Positions 33,305-46,189 of a stretch of DNA of 64,000 bases are shown here, piece after piece. Location of the stretch: contig CM030704.1 of the NCBI GenBank assembly GCA_017979445.1, forward strand, positions 13,623,658 through 13,687,657, read 5' to 3'. The stretch's first letter is position 1. Each line of letters starts with the position of its first letter. Source of the DNA: Akebia trifoliata (lineage: Eukaryota > Streptophyta > Magnoliopsida > Ranunculales > Lardizabalaceae). Below the pieces are notes generated by a model. The model was given only the letters and a program-made list of their open reading frames with translations, was not told the DNA's origin and did no database searches. The position numbers were made by a program, and so were the translations under genes.

Positions 33305-34812
33305 TGTAGACACCCCATTTTTGCACTCGCCTGATTAATCAACTCGTCAACCCAATTTCGACGGTTCCTAATGATGGATGGTTATTCGATTGCTCTATTT
33401 GGTTACCATATGTGTTTCAGAAATTTAGATGAGGTATATCTAACTAACAAAACTGTAGAAAGCACACTACGCTAGGAAAATATAACCCCAAAAACATAGA
33501 AATCGTCATCTTGTAGACAAAAAGAAGCTTTACGATAAAAATCACAAAAAAATGACCAAATTATCAAAATACCCTTAATCTCAAAACATCCCTAGAGCCT
33601 ACATTACGATTAGAAAAATCCTTTCAAATACATAAAACAACAAATTGAAACTAAATAAATCATTTCACCAATTTTCATAAAATTCGATAAAATTACGAAA
33701 ATGCCCTTCAAAAGTTCATGATCATTTTGCATAAAAAATTTCATAAATGACACAAACCAATATTCCCATTGAATTTCTTACAAAAAATCGATTCCAAAAC
33801 CTCCTGAAACATTGAAAAATGACTTAAAATACAAAAAGTCCTCTCTAATGGTAAAATGGTAATTTTACAATTTTAATAATTAAAAATTCTGAAATTAATA
33901 ATTAAAATATTAATTAATGTAAATTGAAATCCTAATTAAAATTAAAGTCAATCAAGTAAGACTTAAGTCAAAATCCTAAAATCAAGTCAATCAAGTAAGA
34001 CTTAAGTCAAAACCCTAAATTCTAATAAATCAAGTGAGACTTAAGTCAAAACCCTAAAATAATTCTAATTAAACTCTAAAACTATCTTAAAGAAACATAA
34101 TTAAAATATAAAACTACCTAAAAGAATTCTAATTAAACTCTAAAACTACCGAAAAGAAATATTATCTAACTCTAACTCTATCTAAAAAGCTCTTAAAAAA
34201 TCTATAAATAGGGGTCTCTACAACCTATTTTCGGATCAAAAAAGAAACCCTAAGAAAAGTAGGTCCAAAAACTTCCCTAGCCTCCTTTAAACCCTAATTT
34301 TGTAGTCCTAACTCCTTACCTAACATCATACCCCAACTTTAACTCAAAAAATACCCAAAACCCTTCTAAAACACCTATAAATCTATAACAAAAAAATCAA
34401 AAATCTCATAGATCTAAGAAGAAGATACTTCAACTTGGCGATCCAAAATCAGATCCGATGACGGTTGAATAGCATGGAAATACATACGAGGATACTCTCC
34501 GTCAATGTTGAGGGAATCATTGTAATCCGTGAGGTAATTTTTTTATTATTATTATTATTTGTTATGGTCTACTGTGCAATGTAATCATTTTTTGAGAATT
34601 AGTAAAGACGGGCGTTTGCTGGGCGGGGTTGGTGCCTAACACCTTCCGACCCTATAACGTGATCCCCAGACTTGTATTTTCTTTCGTAGATTAGTGTTAT
34701 TTACCTTTTAGAGTCAATGTTTGGTTCCTAGACCATAATAACTAGGTGACGACTCCCAAACCTCAAAAATCAAAAGTGGATCCGCACACCCTACGGATCA
34801 AGGGCGCTTTCA
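33305..34812 (+). repeat. LTR1 of element C
   Basis: 1508 bp, TGTAGACACC...GGGCGCTTTCA. TATAAATAG at 34203-34211, GGTAAT at 34533, a U5 hairpin GGGGTTGG (34625-34632) with CCGACCCT, and GATCCG/CGGATC near the end. U3 contains several AGTCAAAACCCTAAA words (33950-34080). Confidence 0.9.
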
Positions 34813-34813
34813 G

Positions 34814-34832
34814 TAACGACTCCACTGGGAAC
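34814..34832 (+). promoter_or_regulatory. Primer-binding site of element C, first internal region
   Basis: TAACGACTCCACTGGGAAC, one base after the LTR. It differs from TGGCGACTCCACTGGGGAC in the second internal region and in B, mostly by G-to-A changes. The intact form begins with the complement of GGAGTCGCCA, as expected for a tRNA-Arg 3' end. Confidence 0.85.
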
Positions 34833-35205
34833 TATTGAGGATCAAACTTAAAAAGCTCCAAGTATGGGAACAGTACCAAATCGACCAAGTTTTTATTGTA
34901 TTTTATTTTGGTTTATTTGTTTAGTTAGTTTGCCTTGATTGTAGATCATTTGTTTAATTTTTGAGTATTCTAGTTTGTTTGTTTGCTTTATGATAAAATC
35001 AAAGGTCACTTGTGATGATCCTAAATAATTCAAGATTTCAAAGATTAATAAGAAAAGGATAAAATGATGGTGGTTGGGATGAGAAGAATGTTTTTTTTTT
35101 TTTTAAATAGCACTTGAGCATGGTGCTCCGATAGTGAAAACGTTTTTATTTCTTTTTCTATCTTCTTCTTCATATGTGTGCTGAAAGGGACAACAAAGAG
35201 AGATG

Positions 35206-35207
35206 TT

Positions 35208-35245
<38 letters not shown>

Positions 35246-35246
35246 T
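35206..35246. repeat. CT microsatellite in element C
   Basis: An almost pure (TC)n run, matched by 40252-40281 in the second internal region with a different length. Confidence 0.85.
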
Positions 35247-35346
35247 TTTATCGACTCACCTAAATGACGATTTCGAGAATTTTAATTTGGATTTTAATAA
35301 TCTCAACAATGGCGTCGAAGCATCTCATAATGTTTACCTAGAATAC

Positions 35347-35945
35347 TAATCTGTAAATCTAGAATTGTTGTTGAATGAAGGTTGGGACAGCAATGTTAAA
35401 ACGTTTTTATAGAACGTTCTAGTAAGAATTAAGTCTAGGCACCTATTAATAAAATGTATATCTCATCGAGTAGATTAATTTAGAATCTAAATTCACTTAA
35501 TTTCGTTATCGGGAGTCTTGGATATCATCGACGCAATTTCAGATTAATCTGTAAATTTGGAATTGTTGCTGAATGAAGGTTGGGACAGCAATGTTAAAAC
35601 ATTTTTACAGAACATTCTAGCAAGAATTAAGTCTGGGCACCTGTTAATAAAACGTAGATCTCATTAAGTAGATTAATTTAGAACCTGAATTCACTCAATT
35701 TCGTTATCGAAAGCCTTGGATATCATCTATACAAGTTTGGATTAATCTGAAAATTTTGAATTGTTGCTGAAAGAAAGTTGGGACAGCAATGTTAAAACGT
35801 TTTTGCAAAACATTTTAGTCAGAATTAGGTCTGGGCACCTATTAATAAAACGTAAATCCCATCGAATAGATTAATTTAAACCTAAATTCACTCGATTTCG
35901 TAATCGGGAGCGTTAGATATCATCGATGCAAGTTCGGATTATTTT
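35347..35945 (+). repeat. Three tandem units of about 198 bp in element C internal region 1
   Basis: Units start at about 35347, 35545 and 35743 with TAATCTG(T/A)AAAT, followed by GAATTGTTG, GGTTGGGACAGCAATGTTAAAA, TTAATAAAA and GATATCATC. No coding potential kept between units. Internal region 2 has four of these. Confidence 0.9.
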
Positions 35946-36469
35946 TTCCTAATTCACAAAAAATCTGAATTTATATAGTGTTAGTACAGTTAATGTTCCT
36001 GATTTATTTTGTGAGAGCGAGCTCATTTGGCACTAGGATCTTTCTCTTTGATTTTCTTTTGGGATGTGTTTCTAGTTTTTTTTTTTATAATTAAAAAAAA
36101 AGGGTTCATCACTCTTTATCCCTACAACCATGATTCTATCATCAATTCAATATTTGTTAGAATCTTGATTTATGTTGGATCACCTAAAGTGATCCTTGAT
36201 GAACCATTGATAAAAAAAACAAAAAAAATTTGATAAAAAAAAAAAATATCAAACTAGGGGCATTTAGAAAAAAATCAAAATAATTGATAGAATATAGAGA
36301 ATATCAAATTAGGAGCATTTTGGGAAGTTGGGCCATATATCTTTTCTTTCTAAACCATATCCTAAGCCCACCTATTAAGTCCTCCTGAATGCTAATTGAT
36401 TCGGTTAAGGTCTAGGGAACTAAGAAATTGTTGAGTTGGTTATTCGAGATCATCAAGAAGAAAGAAAGT

Positions 36470-36650
36470 CCGTTAAGTCGAAAACCCAAAAGGGCGACTT
36501 TGGCAAAAGTTAGGGTATAACCATAAAAAAAGGCCTACTAGGTTGAAAACCGAAAAATGAAACCTAGGCAAAAATCAAGGCATCCTCAAAAAAAGAAAAG
36601 GAAAACCCGCGAGGTTGAAAACCTAGAAAGGCAACCTAAGCAAAAATTAG
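36470..36650 (+). repeat. Hairpin cluster of element C internal region 1
   Basis: Three units with the GAAAACC loop: AAGTCG/CGACTT (about 36474-36505), CTAGGTT/AACCTAG (about 36536-36570), and AGGTTG/CAACCT (about 36610-36640). These stems differ from those in A, B and D but still pair. The region continues to 36900 without a gene. Confidence 0.75.
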
Positions 36651-37299
36651 GGCATCATCAAATAGGAGGAAATATCCCATCAAGAAGAAAAATTCAAAAG
36701 GAAGCTTATGAAGAAACTAGAAAATGCAGAACCATTCAAGCCACAACATTTGTTTTTCAGCCAAGAGCTCACATCCGATGAAGACAATGTTGAAGTCGAA
36801 AAAATTAGAAGTCATCTTGAATATTGTAAGATCTTCACGAGTATGTTTACTTGTTCAAGTGTTCGCTAATGGAAGAAGTAGAATCATCAACTACTTTGAA
36901 GAGAAAGATCTTCTATTCTAATATTTATCAAGATTTTTTAAGTCCAGCTCAAGCATTTTTCAAAATAAATTCGAACGAAAATGATCAATCCCTTATGGCA
37001 TAGATGATAATCTTAAGAGTCTTAAATTTAAGGGAATATTAGTTTTTCTATCTATTATTTAGAGTCCATATTTTTCAAGCGTAATCCATTCCATCAATCT
37101 CGTAGTTAAGTTCCAGTTAAAGCCAACCTTGAAACTAGGGGCATTTTTGAAAGTCATTTAATTCCAAAGTTTTGTTCTTAATCACATGATAAAAAAGAAA
37201 AATCTTACTTAAAAGTCCGATGAAGTCTAATGATAATTATGAATCCAGATGCATGATAAGCCAATAAAGGCCCGATCTTTCAAACTTTGAGTTCGATTT

Positions 37300-37835
37300 T
37301 TAATCATAGAATGAATTAATAGGATTGTTCAAGTTCCTGTAAATCTAAGTCAGAGAAACGTGGTTTAGTAAGTTCGAGTCCGAGAAACTAGACTCCAACA
37401 TTTTTTGAATAATAGACTGAATTAATAGGATTGTTTAAATTCCTATAAATCTAAGTCCTAGAAACATGGCCTAGTAAGTTTGAGTCCAAGAAACGAAGCT
37501 CCAACTTTTTTTAAATCATAGAATGAATTAATAGGATCGTTTAAGTTCCTATAAATCTAAGCCTGAGAAACGTGGCTTAGTAAGTTCTAGTCCGAGAAAC
37601 GAGACTCCAACTTTTTTTGAATCATAGAATGAATTAACAGGATTTTTTAAGTTCTTATAAACCTTAGCCCGAGAAGCGTGGCTCTAATAAGTTCGAGTTC
37701 GAAAAATAAGACTCCAACTTTTTTGAATCATAGAATGAATTAGCAGGATTGTTTAAGTTCTTTAGCCCGAGAAGTGTGGCTACAATAGGCTCGAGTCTGA
37801 TAAACGAGACTAAATCTTTTTCGAACTCTAAAAAA
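37300..37835 (+). repeat. Five tandem units of about 100-120 bp with paired short hairpins, element C
   Basis: Each unit has ATAGAATGAATTAATAGGATTGTT, then two small inverted repeats around a (C)GAGAAACG(A/T) loop: AGCC/GGCT and AGTC/GACT in the best copies (units 3 and 5). Unit 1 has G-U variants; unit 2 is partly broken. No coding potential. Confidence 0.75.
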
Positions 37836-38264
37836 GAATTTCAAATAGGATTTAACGAAGTTCCTATAATGTTATGACTCCAATTATCTCATTGTTCAAC
37901 TTTGCCATTATTACTTTTATTGCATAAGCACATTTCAATTTTGAATCATTATTGTCAGTGAGAGAAGATCTCTAGGACTTGATACATTTTTACTCAGTAA
38001 GTATCACACCATTGCACAGACGTGCACTTTTTTAATTAGTTAGAAAGAATTTTTTAAAATTCAATGATCTAACACCGTCAGTGAGAGTTCAGGCTCGAAG
38101 ACCTGACACTTTTTTGTTCGGGGAAAGTTTAACCCTCAAGGATCCTAGCGTCCCGACGAATTGTTAAATCAGGCTGTAAAATGAACTCTCACTAGCTTTG
38201 GCATTCGGATATCGTACTATATACCACAATAGATTTACTTTCTAGTTTGCTTCAACCCTCTATC

Positions 38265-38277
38265 AAAGAGGGGCATT
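38265..38277 (+). promoter_or_regulatory. Polypurine tract before LTR2 of element C
   Basis: AAAGAGGGGCATT before TGTAGACAC; the last base differs from A, B and D. It is part of the hairpin CCCTCT/AGAGGG with the loop ATCAA. Confidence 0.85.
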
Positions 38278-39854
38278 TGTAGACACTTCATTTTTACACT
38301 CGCCTGATTAATCAATTCGTCAAGCCAATTTCGACGGTTCTCAATGATGGATGGTTATTCCAATGCTCTATTTGATTACCAGATGTGTTTCAGAAATTCA
38401 GATGAGGTATCTCGAATTACCAAAACTGTAGAAACCACACTACGCTAGGAGTATATAAACCCAAAAACATAGAAATCATCATCATGCAGACAAAAAAAAA
38501 AGATTTACGATAAAAATCAATAAAAAATTATCAAATTATCAAAATACCCCAAACCTCAAAACATCCCTAGAGCCTACATTACGTTTTGAAAGACCCTTTC
38601 AAACACATAAAACATCAAATTGAAACTAAATAAATCATTTCGCCAATTTTCACAAAATTCGACAAAATTACAAAAATACCCCTCATAAAGTTCATGACTA
38701 TTACGCACAAAAAATTTCATAAATGACACAAACCAATATTCTCATTGAATTCCTTACAAAAAATCGATTCTAAAACATCCTGAAACATTGAAAAACGACT
38801 TAAAATGCAAAAAGTAAAAAAGTCCTCTCCGAGGGTAAAATGGTAATTTTACAATTTTAATAATTAAAAATTTAGATATTAATAATTAAAACATTAATTA
38901 ATGTAAATCGAAATCCGAATTAAAATTAAAGTCAATCAAGTAAGACTTAAGTTAAAATCCTAAATTCTAGTTAATCAAGTAAGACTTAAGTCAAAATCCT
39001 AAAATCAAGTCAATCAAGTAAGACTTAAGTCAAAACTCTAAATTTTAGTCAATCAAGTGAGACTTAAGTCAAAATCCTAAAAGAATTCTAATTAAACTTT
39101 AAAACTATCTAAAAGAATTCTAATTAAACTCTAAAACTATCTAAAAGAAATATAATTAAACTCTAAAATTATCTAGAAGAATTCTAATTAAATTTTAAAA
39201 CTACCTAAAACAAACATAATCGAACTCTAACTCTATCTAAAAAGCTCTTAAAAAAGTATAAAATTAGGGGTCTCTACAACCTATTTTTTGATCAAAAAAT
39301 AGGTCAAAAAGCTTCCCTAGCCTCCTTCAAACCCTAATTTTGTAGTCCTAACTCCTTACCTAACATCCATACCCCAACTTTAGCTCAAAAAACATCCAAA
39401 AACCCTTCTAAAATACCTTGAAATCCATAACGAAAAAATCAAAAAATTCATAGATCTAAGAAGAAGATACCTCAACTTGGAGATCCAAAATTAGATCCGA
39501 TGACGGGCGAATAGCAAGGAAATACATACGAGGATACTCTCCGCCAGTGCTGAGGGAATCGTTGTAATCCACGAGGTAATTTTTTTTTTTTTATTATTAT
39601 TTATTGTGGTCTACTGTGCAATGTAATCATTTTTTGAGAATTAGTAGAGACCACCGTTTGCCAAGTGAGATTGGTACCTAACACCTTCCGACCCCGTAAC
39701 GTGATCTCCGGACCTGTATATGCTTTCGTAGGTTAGTGTTATTTATCTTTTAGATTCAATGTTTGGTTCCTAGACCGTAATAACTATGTGGCGACTCCCA
39801 AACCTCAAAAATCAAAAGTGGATCCGCACACCCCGCGGATCTAGGACGCTTTTA
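38278..39854 (+). repeat. LTR2 (central LTR) of element C
   Basis: 1577 bp, TGTAGACACTTC...GGACGCTTTTA; the last dinucleotide is TA in place of CA. It has a PPT on its left and a PBS on its right, so it serves as 3' LTR for internal 1 and 5' LTR for internal 2. The TATA box is degenerate (AGTATAAAATTAGG near 39252) and GGTAAT is at 39575. Confidence 0.9.
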
Positions 39855-39855
39855 G

Positions 39856-39874
39856 TGGCGACTCCACTGGGGAC
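39856..39874 (+). promoter_or_regulatory. Primer-binding site of element C, second internal region
   Basis: TGGCGACTCCACTGGGGAC, identical to that of B, one base after the LTR. The first ten bases complement GGAGTCGCCA, compatible with tRNA-Arg. Confidence 0.9.
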
Positions 39875-40248
39875 TATTGAGGATCAAACTTGAAAAGTCC
39901 CAAATATGGGAACAGTGTCAAATCGATCAAGTTTTTATTATATTTTATTTTGATTTATTTGTTTAGTTAGTATAGCTTGATTGTAGATCATTTGTTTGAT
40001 TTTTGAGTATTTTAGCTTGTTTGTTTGCTCTATTATCCAATTGAGGGTCACTTGTTATGATCCTAAATAATTCAAGATTTAAAAGATTAATAAGAAAAGG
40101 ATGGAATGATGGTGGTTAGGATGAGAAGAATGTTTTTCTTTAAAAAAAAAATAGAACTTAAGCATGGTGCTCCGATAGTGAAAACGTTTTTATTTATCTT
40201 TCTATCTTCTTCTTCATATGTGTGCTGAAAGGGACAACAAAGAGAGAC

Positions 40249-40282
<34 letters not shown>

Positions 40283-40377
40283 ATCGACTCACCTTAATGG
40301 TAATTTCGAGAATTCTAATTTGGATTTCAATAATCTCAACAATGGCGTCGAAGCATTTCATAAGGTTTACCTAGACT

Positions 40378-41170
40378 ACCAATCTGTAAATCTAGAATTA
40401 TTGTTGAATGAAGGTTGGGACAGCAATGTTAAAACATTTTTACAGAATATTTTAGTGAGAATTAAGTCTGGGTACCTATTAATAAAATGTAGATCTCATC
40501 GAGTAGATTAATTTAGACTCTGAATTCACTCAATTTCATTATCGGGAGCCTTGGATATCATCGATGCAATTTTGGATTAATCTGTAAATCTAGAATTATT
40601 GCTGAATGAAGGTTGGGACAGCAATGTTAAAACGTTTTTACAGAACATTCTAGTGAGAATTAAGTCTGGACACCTGTTAATAAAACGTAGATCTCATTGA
40701 TTAAATTAATTTACAACCTAACTTCACTCAATTTCGGTATTGGTAGCCGTGGATATCATCAATGCAAGTTTGGATTAATCTGTACATCTGGAATTGTTGC
40801 TGAATGAAGGTTGGGATGGCAATGTGAAAACATTTTTACAGAACATTCTAGTGAGAATTAAGTCTGGGTACCTATTAATAAAATGTAGACCTCATCGAGT
40901 AGATTAATTTATAACCTGAATTCTTTCAATTTCGTTATTGAAAGCCTTGGATATCATCGATGCAAGTTCGGATTAATCTGTAAATTTGGAATTGTTGCTG
41001 AAAGTAGGTTGGGACAGCAATGTTAAAATATTTTTACAGAACATTCTAGTCAGAATTAGGTCTGGGCACCTATTAATAAAACGTAGATCCCATCGAGTAG
41101 ATTAATTTAAACTTGAATTCACTCAATTTCATTATCGGGAGCTTTAGATATCATCGATGCAAGTTCGGAT
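40378..41170 (+). repeat. Four tandem units of about 197 bp in element C internal region 2
   Basis: Same unit as at 35347-35945, with one additional copy. The 97-residue frame at 40218-40511 crosses the first unit and is not a gene. Confidence 0.9.
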
Positions 41171-41332
41171 TATTTTTTCCTAATTCACAGAAAATCTGAA
41201 TTTATTTAGTGTTAGCACAATTAATGTTCCTGATTTGTTTTGTGAGAGCGAGATCATTTGGCATTAGGATCTTTCTCATTGATTTTCTTTTAGGAAGTGT
41301 TTCTAGTTTTTTTTATAATTTAAAAAAAAAGG

Positions 41333-41337
41333 GGTTC
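41333..41337. repeat. Target-site duplication of element B, left copy (GGTTC)
   Basis: GGTTC before TGAAAGCGCC at 41338; GGTTC again at 52866-52870. The uninterrupted homologue near 36104-36110 reads AGGGTTCATCACTC, which joins the two flanks. Confidence 0.95.
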
Positions 41338-43119
41338 TGAAAGCGCCTTCGATCCGCGGGGTGTGCGGATCCGCTTTTGACCCTTGAGGTTTGGGAGTCG
41401 CCACCTAGTTATTACGGTCTAGGAACCAAATTGACCCTTAAATGGATAAAAAAGAACTAATCTACTATAGAAATCTGAATCCGGGGATCATGTTACGGGG
41501 TTGGAAGGTGTTAGGCACCAACCCCGCCCGGCCAATGCCGGTCTCTACTTATCCCAAATAGATCTACATCGCTAATGATAAACCTAGATTAAAAAAAATA
41601 AAAATTAACTTACCTTTGATCTGCAAAAGTATTATTCCCTCAGATCTGGTGAAAATGGCTCCTTGTACCGTATTCCTTACTTCATTCTATCTCCGGATCT
41701 GATTTCTGATATCCGAGGTAAGGTATCTCCTTCTTGGATCTGGATGCTTCGAATTTGTTGTGAATTTTTGGGATGTTTTTGAGAGGTTTTTGGGTGTTTT
41801 TTTAGGCTAAAATCGGAGTAGGGGTGTTAGGGAAGGAGTTGGGGCTCCAAAATTAGGGTTTTGGGGAGGTTATGGAGGCTTCTTCACCTACTTTTTCTAT
41901 GGTTTTTTCTTTGATACGAAAATAGGGTGTGGAGGCTCCTATTTATAAAGTTTTTAGAAGCATTAGGGTTTGATTAGGGTTTCTTTTAGGGTTTCAATTA
42001 GGGTTTTGACTTAGTCTTTAGGGTTTTAGGGTTTTGACTTTAGTCTTATGAAATTGACTTGATTAGTTTAGATTAGGGTTTGGATTTAGGGTTTTGACCT
42101 TAGTCTTATGAGATTGACTTGATTAGTTTAGATTAGGGTTTTAATTTAGGGTTTTGACTTTAGTCTTATGAGATTGACTTTAATTTTGATTTCAGTCCTG
42201 CTTGATTGACTTTAATTTTGACTTCAGTCTCACTTGATTGACCTTGACTTCAGTCTTGCTTGATTTACTTTTATTTTGACTTTGGTCTTATTTGATTGAC
42301 TTTAATATCTTGACTTTAGTCTTGCTTGATTGATTTTAAATTTTTGGAGAACCCCTTTCTATTATATCTTTAATTCTTTGGACCCCCAAATGGAGGGGTC
42401 CTTAAAGAAATATCCCACGAACCCTCAACAATTTTGCCAGAGAGTCCAATTAATCGATTTTTTAGGTTCAACTTTTTAAATTAATTTCATTAATGTTTCA
42501 CTTTAATTATTTAATGTTTTATTTATTAATTTCGAATTTTTTAATTATGAAAATTGTGAAATTACCGTTTTGCCCTCGGAGAGGATTTTTTACGTTTTAA
42601 GTCATTTTTCAATGTTCCAGGATGTTTTGGAATCAGTTTTTCGTAAGGAATTCAATAGGAATGTTGGTTTTTGTCATTTATGAAGTTTTTTGTATGAAAT
42701 GATCGTGAACTTTATGAGGGGTATTTTCATAATTTTGTCAAATTTTGTGAAAATTGGCGAAGTGGTTTACTTGGTTTCGATTTGTTGTTTTATGTGTTTG
42801 AACGGATTTTCCTAAGCGTAATGTAGGCTCTAAGGTTGTTTTGAGGTTAGGGGTATTTTGGCAATTTAATCATTTTTAGTGATTTTTATCGTGAAGCTTC
42901 TTTTTGGTTTGCAAGATGATGATTTCTATGTTTCTGGGGTCGTATTTTCCTAGCGTAGCGTGGTTTCTAAGTTTTGTCAGTTCGAGATACCTCATCCGGA
43001 TTTCTGAAACATATCTAGTAACAAAATAAAGCAATGGAATAGACATCCATCATTGGGAACCTTTGCGATCGGGTTGACGACTTGATTAATCAGGCGGATG
43101 CAAAAATGGGGTGTCTACA
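41338..43119 (-). repeat. 3' LTR of element B
   Basis: Plus strand TGAAAGCGCC...GGTGTCTACA, 1782 bp. TATA-like TATAAATAG (minus, 41939-41947). GGTAAGTT donor-like site (minus) near 41612-41619. U5 hairpin at about 41498-41526. U3 repeats with TTAGGGTTTTGAC (41960-42320). Confidence 0.95.
41939..41947 (-). promoter_or_regulatory. TATA box of element B 3' LTR
   Basis: Minus strand TATAAATAGGAGCCTCC, directly downstream of AAACCCTAA repeats. The 5' LTR has the identical box at about 51684-51692. Confidence 0.7.
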
Positions 43120-43132
43120 GATGCCCCTCTTT
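43120..43132 (-). promoter_or_regulatory. Polypurine tract of element B
   Basis: Minus strand AAAGAGGGGCATC next to the 3' LTR, inside the hairpin CCCTCT/AGAGGG (43125-43141). Confidence 0.9.
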
Positions 43133-43464
43133 GGCAGAGGGTTGAAGCAAACTAGATAGCAAATCTATCTTGGTAGATTAGTGCGATATCCGAATGCCAA
43201 AGCTAGTGACAGTTCATTTTGCAGCCTGATTTAACAATTCGTCGGGGTATTCGGATCATTGAGCATGAAACTCTCCCCGAACTAGAAAAAAATGTCAGGT
43301 CCTTGAGCGCGAGCTCTCACTGGCAGTGTCAGATCCTTGAATTAAAAAATTCTCCTTGACTAATATAACAACTGTGCAAGTGTGTGGGCTCAAAATCTGA
43401 GATAGATTTCAAAGAGTTTGAGTTGGAAAAGAGTCAAAATGAAGTAAATTTAAATTGAGCGTAA

Positions 43465-44706
43465 ACTGAGCATAAATCCAAGAAAACCCTTGGCGGCAAC
43501 TGAGCAAAATCCAAGATAACCCTTGGCGGAAACAGAGCAAAGTCCAAGATAACCCTTGGCGGCATCTGAGCAAAATCCAAGATAACCCTTGGCGGCATCT
43601 GAGCAAAATCCAAGATAACCTTGGCGGAGACTGAGCAAAATCCAAGATAACCCTTGGCGGCATCTGAGCAAAATCCAAGATAACCCTTGGCGGCATCTGA
43701 GCAAAATCCAAGATAACCCTTGGCGGAAACTGAGCAAAATCCAAGATAACCCTTGGCGGCATCTGAGCAAAATCCAAGATAACCCTTGGCGGAGACTGAG
43801 CAAAATCCAAGATAACCCTTAGCGGCAACTGAGCAAAATCCAAGATAACCCTTGGTGGCATCTGAGCAAAATCCAAGATAACCCTTGGCGGCAACTGAGC
43901 AAAATCCAAGATAACCCTTGGCGGAAACTGAGCAAAATCCAAGATAACCCTTGGCGGCATCTGAGCAAAATCCAAGATAACCCTTGGCGGAGACTGAGCA
44001 AAATCCAAGATACCCTTGGCGGCATCTGAGCAAAATCCAAGATAACCCTTGGCGAAGACTGAGCAAAATCCAAGATAACCCTTGGCGGCATCTGAGCAAA
44101 ATCCAAGATAACCCTTGGCGGAGACTGAGCAAAATCCAAGATAACCCTTGGCGGCATCTGAGCAAAATCCAAGATAACCCTTGGCGGAGACTGAGCAAAA
44201 TCCAAGATAACCCTTGGCGGCATCTGAGCAAAATCCAAGATAACCCTTGGCGGAAACTGAGCAAAATCCAAGATAACCCTTGGCGTAACCCTTGGCGGAA
44301 ACTGAGCAAAATCAAAGATAACCCTTGGCGGCAACTGAGCAAAATCCAAGATAACCCTTGGCGGAACTGAGCAAAATCCAAGTTAACCCTTGGCGAAAAC
44401 TGAGCAAAATCCAAGATAACCCTTGGCGGAGACTGAGCAAAATCCAAGATAACCTTGGCGGCAACTGAGCAAAATCCAAGATACCCTTGGCGGAGACTGA
44501 GCAAAATCCAAGATAACCCTTGGCGGCAACTGAGCAAAATCCAAGATAACCCTTGGCGGAAACTGAGCAAAATCAAAGATAACCCTTGGCGGCAACTGAG
44601 CAAAATCCAAGATAACCCTTGGCGGAGACTGAACAAAATCCAAGATAACCCTTGGCGGAGACTGAACAAAATCCAAGATAACCCTTGGGGGAGACTGAGC
44701 AAAACT
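43465..44706 (-). repeat. Tandem array of 33-bp units in element B
   Basis: About 37 units. In element sense each has GCTCAG, then (A/T)TGCCG or TTTCCG or TCTCCG, then CCAAGGGTTATCTTGG (inverted repeat with a six-base loop), then ATTTT. The unit of 33 bases keeps one frame open, giving a 425-codon frame with an 11-residue repeat (like ILDFAQ-PPRV) plus equally long frames elsewhere; this is a by-product. The array is more homogeneous than that of A. Confidence 0.95.
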
Positions 44707-45459
44707 GGCAAAGGAATGAATGAATTTTGGAGGAAACTGATTAGAACGAATCGGAGAACGAATAAATCTGGAAGATAATGAATCTGGAAGAGAAATGATT
44801 GATTCCAAGAATGATTGAATCTGGAAAAGAATCTGGAAAACGAAAGAATGTTATATCTCCTATGTGAGATCCAATATGCTTTTGTTTGAACCTCAAGGAT
44901 TTATCAAAAAGTTTTATGAATTAAAACCTGAGCTTTTATTTCTTTTGAACCTCAAAAGTTTTTCGAAAGAACTATTATCAAGAGGGTAACCTTACTTTGG
45001 GGTTCCTATTATTTTTTAGGATTAACATTGCTCGAAGACAAAATGCCCCTAGTTTGACAATGACCATGGCCTTGAAAATAATTGAACACATCATAAAAAA
45101 ATGCCCCTAGTATAAGGGGGAAAAGTTACATTAACAAAAGAAAGAAAATGCCCTTTGTATGAAGGTTTGAAATAATTGATTACCACAAGCGCAATAAAGA
45201 CTCAACTTTTAATTTTGATTAATTTTATTGAAGGTTTTGAGTCAGGCTCAAGAGTACAAAATTATTTCCTTTCGAGACTCATCATAGAATTCACCCTTAT
45301 CTCCCTTGGTTCACTTGGGGTAGTAAACATTTTCAGATCGATCGTAGACAAGATACTTGGGGCTTCTGAGTCTATGCCTGGTTTAAGCTAAGTATTGAAC
45401 TTGATTATTCGGACTTCTGATGTTTCAGCTTGGACCGCTCTCAGCTTGGGATTTTCTTC

Positions 45460-45700
45460 TGTTTTTCGTTGTTGCTCTAACTTTTGCCTAGATCGTCTTT
45501 TCAGGTTTTCAATCTAGCGAGCTTGCTCTAGCTTTTGCCTAGATCGCCTTTTCAGGTTTTCGATCTAGCGAGCTTTTTTTTCTTCTTGGCTCTCATTGTT
45601 GCCAAAGTTGTCCTTTCAGATTTTCAACCTTGCGAGCTTGCCTTAATTTTTGCCTAAGTCGCCCTTTTCGGGTTTTCAACTTAGCAGGCTTCATCATTTT
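45460..45700 (-). repeat. Hairpin cluster of element B
   Basis: Four units; in element sense the stems are CTAAGTTG/CGACTTAG, CAAGGTTG/CAACTTTG, CTAGATCG/CGATCTAG and CTAGATTG/CGATCTAG, with loops close to AAAACCTGAAAAGG. Order and stems agree with A. Confidence 0.8.
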
Positions 45701-46189
45701 TTATCTTTTTATTTTTTTTTGTCTCTGAACTTCTGGAGTTGCTGCCTGATTATGCTTTGCTATCTTCCTTGACTTTTCGCACGGTACTTAGGAGGACTTT
45801 TATAGGTAGGCTTAGGACTGGGTATAAAAAAGAAAGGAATTTTGAGGCTCAAAAACCCAAATGCCCCTTGTGTGGCATTTCATTTAAAAATTTTTCTTGA
45901 ACTTTCTTCCCCATTTTGGATGATATTTCTTTTTCTTTTGAATTTTTATTTTTTGAATTTTTTTTATTTTTTGTGTGGGGAAATAGATTTTTTTATTTTG
46001 ATGTGGTCGGGCCTGAAGTAACTTCTCACGTTGCCTACGTACCCCAGAATTTTGGGATCAGACCAAGACGTAGTTCGAATTTCCCTCCCCTAGGTTAGGT
46101 GATCGAGCTGAGAAAGAAAAAGGCATAATTTTTCTTTTTGAAAAGGCTGCAAAGGGGTTGAGAAATGATATATTGAACTGGGTAACAGG

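Noticed and set aside
40218..40511. 97-codon frame with a run of serine and leucine
   Set aside because: Covers the CT microsatellite and the first 198-bp repeat of element C; the matching place in internal region 1 is broken.
41960..42320. Telomeric DNA (TTTAGGG-like words)
   Set aside because: The motif occurs once per longer unit of about 60 bp inside LTR U3, not as uninterrupted seven-base repeats.
43409..44808. 425-codon and other frames with an 11-residue repeat in the B array, on both strands
   Set aside because: A 33-bp unit automatically gives an 11-residue repeat. Frames are open in several phases and both strands, so none is preferred.
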